DNA from: Smittium culicis
Taxonomy: Eukaryota; Kickxellomycota; Harpellomycetes; Harpellales; Legeriomycetaceae
Direction of reading: 5' to 3'
Length of the DNA: 25,816 bases
NCBI GenBank assembly: GCA_001970855.1
Contig: LSSN01000172.1
Coordinates: 1-25,816 of the forward strand
Shown here: positions 20,838-25,816 of the stretch, piece after piece
Numbering within the stretch: the stretch's first letter is position 1
How the letters are laid out: every line of letters starts with the position of its first letter
Made by a program: the position numbers and the translations under genes
Notes under the pieces: model-generated
What the model saw: the letters and a program-made list of their open reading frames with translations, nothing else
Database searches by the model: none
Told to the model about the DNA's origin: nothing

Positions 20838-21906
20838 GTCATCCGATTTGACTCGCCTCCAGCAGATACAAATATTAGTAATTATATAGTTAGCTATACA
20901 ACGCACATAGATTTTTTACTATTCATTTTATTTTTATGGAAAAAAAATCTGACTCTTTTTATATTCAATCTATAATCGAAGGTTTGACCATATAAAAAAA
21001 AAGAATAAAAAATTAAAATTTTCAATACTTTTTTTTTTTTATTTACTTTTAATAAACTCACAGCAAAAACCAAAAATAAAGTTTCAACGGCTAAAATTTG
21101 CCCCAATATTCTTTTCTTGGGGGAGGGGGGTGTTTTAGCCTATTTCGGATATTTAAATCGTAAGATTGCACTAAAGAAACAAGAATATAATTATAATAAA
21201 TGAGAATTAAATACTTTCAAGAGTATGGACGAATACATTATGTTCATATATTTTTAAGTTCCAATAAATAAGTGACCTACCATAGTGATAACAATGAATA
21301 TCTAAATTACTAAAATTTTACAACTATTTTTTATATTTTTTAATTACTTCAAAGATTCCCTATTTATTTATTAAAAATGATGACGCATTTTTTTAACGCC
21401 AGCATTTATATACCTAAATTATATTATGAATAAATAAATTAAAATATTTTTATGATAATAACTATCAATAAAAAATAAATTAAATGAAATTTAAAAATGA
21501 AATTATAAAGCAAGAAAAGAATTTAAGGAAAGCAAATCGCGGTATATTTGTAGCCGTGGTTTTTCAACCCAAGCTGTTAAGGCAAATGTTATATGTTTTA
21601 AGTTTTTCGATAGCTTTATAATGATATTTTTGGGGAGTATATTTTGTTATCAAATTTTGTTATTTATAAAAAACTTTATTTTTCTTAAATTTTAGCAAAA
21701 CTTGATTACTTTTATACTGAAAATTAATTAAAGCTTATCAAGGATAAGTTTTCCCATATTAATGTTTCAGAGTATAAAGAATCGGTGATTTCTTTTATAA
21801 TAGTAATAATAGCTGTTTGGTGTGTAGTTTAATAATTAAATGTAAAGAGAAATGATAATGTAATATGAGTGATAGTAATAGTTGAATAAAAGGGTATTAG
21901 AATTGA

Positions 21907-22011
21907 TTTTCCTATTCTACGATTAAACTCATAAAAAAAGTCTTTATACAAAGAAGTTTTAGATTTCCTTTGTATAATGAAAAAAAACTGAGTTAGATCG
22001 AAATAGGAAAA
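21907..22011. repeat. Foldback element of about 105 bp, three paired blocks
   Basis: Three blocks pair in mirrored order. TTTTCCTATT (21907-21916) pairs with 22002-22011, 10 of 10. CGATTAAACTCA (21920-21931) pairs with 21989-22000, 10 of 12. TTATACAAAG (21944-21953) pairs with 21968-21977, 10 of 10. Gaps between blocks match to within two bases on the two sides, and the central spacer is 14 nt. This is the structure of a small MITE or foldback element or of a long hairpin RNA. It lies inside the second gypsy remnant, so it may have inserted there. No clear target-site duplication was found. Confidence 0.6.
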
Positions 22012-22108
22012 CTCGATTAAGTTTTGATTAAAAATGGTAAGAGCTTAGCTCTGCGACATATTTTTAGGTAGATACTACTCTTTTGAAATTTTAGAATGAA
22101 ATTTTGTG

Positions 22109-22126
22109 AAAAAAAAAAAAAAAAAA
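22109..22126 (+). repeat. A18 homopolymer
   Basis: Eighteen consecutive A, the longest homopolymer I saw in the window. It could be an ordinary slippage tract or the tail of a retroposed copy; no target duplication was seen around it. Confidence 0.7.
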
Positions 22127-23040
22127 TACCAACGCTTATGTTGTAAAATTTTTATCGATATTTTAATACTCACATCCCTTTAACCCAAGCTTTGATAGTA
22201 TAGTAGTTAAGGAATTAATTATTAGATATAAATCTTATTTTTCTAACTGCCCTGTATTAACTTACAGGTACTAAAATTCAAAACTGGTAAAATAGCTAAC
22301 ATCTAGTATATAGTATTTCAGATTTTTGTTTGATAATAATCCCCGATATAAACCATATTAAATTATAATTTTATTAGTTATGTGATAATTTTTAGGTATG
22401 CATCGAAAAAAATAGATATTTAATAAACATGGCATATTAACATTTTTTCAATTTTACTCAAAAAAGATTCCAATGTGAGAATTTTGGTTTATCTATAAAA
22501 CCAATTTAAAGTTTTCAAAAAGTAATAGCGCGACTTATTTAAACAGAATGCTTACAATTAATCTTTTACCTTGAAGGATGGCATAAAAACTCAAGGTAAG
22601 AGGGAAACTCATCTCTTTAAAATAAAATAATCAAATAAATGTAAACATAAAATAGGATTAAAATTTAATAGATGAGCAAGTTCTATTGACTACTTACTGG
22701 TATGAATGAAATAATAAAAATAGTTACATTCAATAATGGCTGCTAGGTTTGGATGTGAAGTAATTTTATGACTGCTTAACAATTTTTAAGCAAAAAAGAT
22801 TTTTTTTATTAAAATATTTTAGGATAAAAATTGATAAAACTATAAGATACGTCCACAAAATACATCCCAAAATATGATTTCGTATTCAAACTACATTTTC
22901 TCTGTTGTAAATAAGGTTATCCTTAAAATTTTACAAAATCAAGCTTTTCAATTTTAATTGATCCTCCTCTCCACCTCTTAGTATTTACCTTTATTCTTAC
23001 CTAATTGCTTATAAAACAAATTAATTAATACCCAGGTCCT

Positions 23041-23689
23041 TGCAATTTAGTATAACATAAAACATAAATCACGACCATTAACTAAAAAAACTCTCAAGAG
23101 ATATTTATTGTAACATTATTAATCGTATTTTATACTTGATACAATTAATTTAATTTTAAAATCAATCTCGATTTCAGTTTAATTTAATAATTCAGCTGCC
23201 TTATAAAATCAACATTATTTTTTATTATTTTTTAATATTTTTTAAAATTATTAGCTATTAATAAAACAAAAATTACATAGCTTATACTAAAACTATAGAT
23301 CATGCTATTAAACTATCATTCGAAACTCCTTAAATCCTTCAATTCTAGTTTTAAAAATACAATATAACAATATTTCATAAATAATATTAAGAACAGAGAA
23401 AGTAATGCTTATTTTTTGTGTGTGGTTATTTTTATGTGTTACCCAATTCTTTAGATGAGTGGAATCAATCAATAAAATATTATAGATATTCTACCTTTAA
23501 AATTCTATCATACCAATTTTGTACTGTGTTTATGGATTTTAAATTATAATCGATTAAAAAAATTTTTTACCTCATTCATAAAAATGATGAATTAAAAACT
23601 CAATGAGTTCAAAACGAAAATATGATGAATTAAATGTAATGATAATACATCAATTTGTATAAATATGCAGAAATTAATGTAAATTGTTA
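23041..23689. other. AT-rich spacer between opposed retrotransposon remnants
   Basis: No gene or clear repeat. It lies between the 3' side of the plus-strand gypsy remnant and the 3' side of the minus-strand copia remnant, so LTR relics of either could be here; none were matched by eye. Confidence 0.4.
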
Positions 23690-24430
23690 TTGGATGAGGG
23701 TAAATTAACTTTAATTAAAAGATAAACTTACTGCTATCTTAGAATATTTTGGTTATATCAGTATTTTGTCCGATTAGGATGAGCTTATATTTACTAAAAG
23801 ATATTATTTTATCGTTCACGGAATTTTATTGGTACGATAACGACAAAAGACGTTAATCAGTAAATTAAACTAAAAAAATAGCTAAGTTGGTTAAAGGCAT
23901 ATAAAAAAAATACTCTGATACTAATAAATTCCTATGTTGGTCAACCAACTGCGTACCTAAAGGGAAGTGAAATCAATCTACCAATCAGAATATCCAACCA
24001 AACATTGCTTTAAGTAACTAGAAGAGATTTTATAAGTTATTGCACTTTTAAAAAATGTATAATTTTTGAAACCAAACATTTATAGTTTAATGAATCAAGA
24101 ATACTTTTTTATCATTTAAAATCATAGCAATTAAAAAATGTAGGCCTATATGAGAAATAAAAACATGAAAAAAATAACTATAACGTTTATTTCTCTAACA
24201 AATTCGGTTATTTTCTAAAAATTTATGAGCCCAGGTATGTAATATTAAATAAAAAACTGTGAAAATGTTTATATGTATCTAGGATTCATTTTTATGATGG
24301 AAAATTAAAAATATGGTATATATCAGGCTAATATTTTAACAGAATCAAGAGATTGAGATAATTTAAGATTATTTAATGGTACTTATATACACAAAATCTA
24401 TATAATTCAGAGTTCTCTATAGGATTAAAT
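23690..24430 (-). mobile_element. Degenerate Ty1/copia RT-RNase H remnant
   Basis: Read on the minus strand. From 24327 downward one frame gives PDIYHIFNFPS, two stops nearby, then TYKHFHSFLFNITYLGS. The family reads RPDI...P-x-x-x-HF/W...R-x-L-x-YLxGT. The 29 residues between PDI and YL have exactly the family spacing, with His-Phe and Tyr-Leu in register. Upstream in RT, NPIENSELYRF (about 24424-24390) resembles the TP-x-x-x region. RNase H follows: LVGYSDW (about 24001-23981), SW near 23950, a broken SEY, DKIISFSKY (DNxxAIxLSKN) and NRTKY (about 23778-23764), then LIKVNLPSSNN (about 23730-23700), which matches the I-x-V-x-x-x-PS-x-N stretch before the AD-TK end. Stops and frameshifts abound. 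Integrase and gag were not found. Confidence 0.72.
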
Positions 24431-25816
24431 TTTAAAAAAAATTAAAAGTTATTAAATCAAAAATAAATTTTAAATTCTTAAGCTAAAATTTTAAAATATA
24501 TGTAATGAATCTTTAAATCAGACATAAAAATTATTAGAAAATTATTAGTGAATATCGATATCACTTCCATAAGGATTTTAAGTACTTCAAGCTAAGATTA
24601 AGATAACTTTTTTTAACTTATGCAATATAAATGATATAGTTATTATTATGAGATATAATTAAAATAATTTTTAGAGAGTATAAATAATCAAGCTACAGTT
24701 ATGATTAATTTTTTAATTACATCAGATATACCTAATTCGATACTTAGATTAAATAGTTTTTTTTATTAGAAAATTTAAAGGAAATTAATTTTGATTTTTA
24801 TAATCTTACATGAGAAGCAAGAAAATTCATAAAAATCTAATAATATGAAATTAAAAGAAAAAATTCATATTTGATATTTAAAATAAATTCAGCTATTCAA
24901 TATTTAAAACGAATCATATTTAATCGAAAAAAATTTTAGACTAATTTATTAATGAACTGTATGATATATAGTTATAAATACTTAATTTAATGTTATAACT
25001 GATAATATTATCTTTTAAATCGATAATAAAAATATAAAATTAAATTTCAAAAGAATATTTTAGCTATTTAAAAAGTAATATTTTGATAACCAGGTGATAA
25101 TTTACTATATATACGGTTTAAAAATAAAATATTTTTAATTCGTCATAATTAAATGACGAAAAATTAAAATTCATAAAAAATAAGATCTAATTTATGTTTA
25201 TTGAAATAAATTTAAATTGTTCCATAATTATTTAAAAATAAAAATTTAGCTGAATAAATAATAGGTAAATTTTTGATTCCTTATTTTTTTATCAAATCTC
25301 TTTAAAAGTTAGTAAAAAATAAACAAAATAATATTATTTAATTAAAAAAGTATCTGAAACAAATAACATGTATCAAAAAAGAGTAAGTTTAATTTTTTTT
25401 ATCCCACTAAATAAAATATTGATAAAAAATGAGGGATTAATTACTAGTATAATAACTGGACTACAATGATGATACTTTATTTTTTTCAAAATAAGAAATG
25501 TTTAATAAATTCAAAAATTGAATATATTTTATATAAATACGAATTAAAAAAGTAGTATCATACTAAAATAATTTATTAAATATGATATTTACTAAGTTTA
25601 GTGTCATAAATTTTGAAGAAAATAATTATTATTTAATATAAGAATAATGTTAGGATTCAAAGTATTTCAAGAGTAAAATAATTAATAAAATAAACTAAGA
25701 CAAAGACTAAGAGGATTCGAAGAGTGTTATTTATTTTAATATTTAAAAGAATAAGGGTATAAAATAAATGTAAATAAATAATACACTTAAAGAAAAATTG
25801 GGAAAAAGGAAAAAGT
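24431..25816. other. AT-rich stretch, no firm gene; possible RT motif near 25462
   Basis: The first part would hold the upstream RT and integrase of the minus-strand copia element but is decayed past recognition. On the plus strand 25459-25491 reads DYNDDTLFFSK then a stop, close to the RT active-site pattern Y-x-DD-x-L-x-F-SK. Just upstream in another frame LNKILIKNEGLITSIITGL resembles the residues before Y-x-DD. If real, a third plus-strand element runs off the right edge. Confidence 0.3.

Larger units (their letters stand above)
20838..23040 (+). mobile_element. Second, more decayed Ty3/gypsy remnant
   Basis: The clearest part is integrase. ARFGCEVIL-stop-LLNNF-stop-AK (22742-22800) matches the family's RFGcPe-ilsD-G-nF segment around the second catalytic Asp; the Asp itself is lost in the decay. 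About 70 nt upstream SSIDYLLV (22680-22703) fits the preceding v-iDylT strand. Downstream come RPQNTSQN (about 22848-22871), in the place of the PQ-nG-vE segment, and SIYLYSYLIAYKTN (about 22980-23021), which fits the W-x-YL-x-AYRT helix. Upstream in the expected order are weaker matches: VIRFDSPPAD (about 20838) for the RT PFGL-x-x-AP segment, HIDFLLF (20903) for Y-x-DD, and ANRGIFVAVVFQ (about 21531) for the RNase H G-I-G-AVL-Q strand. It is more eroded than the element at 5290 and different in sequence, so it is a separate insertion. The RT and RNase H calls alone would not stand. Confidence 0.55.

Noticed and set aside
20894..21106. 70-codon minus-strand frame
   Set aside because: Hydrophobic and Lys-rich low complexity across poly-T runs, opposite to the second gypsy remnant.

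Overview
The window reads as nuclear DNA from a very AT-rich fungus. The evidence is a 68-nt GT-AG intron in a nuclear-encoded mitochondrial HMG-box protein, a fungal-type Sel1-repeat protein, and decayed eukaryotic transposons of three classes. The lineage cannot be fixed from sequence alone. An early-diverging AT-rich fungus is a reasonable guess and no more than that.

Only two intact protein genes are supported, both on the plus strand. The first (1417-2471, two exons) encodes a mitochondrial protein with a presequence, a basic helical segment and two HMG boxes (Abf2/TFAM-like). The second (16829-19024, one exon) encodes a 731-residue protein with a disordered N-terminal half and about seven Sel1 repeats, like fungal Skt5/Chs4 or Dsf2/Nif1 proteins. 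Both genes lie in less AT-rich pockets (about 1-2900 and 14500-19100). Each is preceded by a long pyrimidine-rich, CCAAT-rich upstream region with small tandem repeats. The Sel1 upstream region also holds two adjacent hairpins and an E2F-like palindrome.

The rest (about 2950-14500 and 19100-25816) is extremely AT-rich and has no intact ORF. Read frame by frame, it is a transposon graveyard. It holds a Ty3/gypsy pol remnant (about 5290-7484, plus) with RT thumb, RNase H, integrase DD35E and integrase C-terminal motifs. A MULE (Mutator-like) transposase remnant with a FLYWCH-like zinc finger follows (about 9136-10390, plus). A second, more decayed Ty3/gypsy lies at about 20838-23040 (plus). A Ty1/copia RT-RNase H remnant lies at about 23690-24430 (minus). 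All carry stops and frameshifts. Several stops fall where the family has Gln or Trp, as expected from C-to-T decay (RIP or methyl-cytosine deamination).

There is no operon, CRISPR array, tRNA or rRNA that I can support. The most unusual items are the recoverable transposon fossils, a roughly 105-bp three-block foldback element (21907-22011), the paired hairpins upstream of the Sel1 gene, and the 39-bp tandem repeats.
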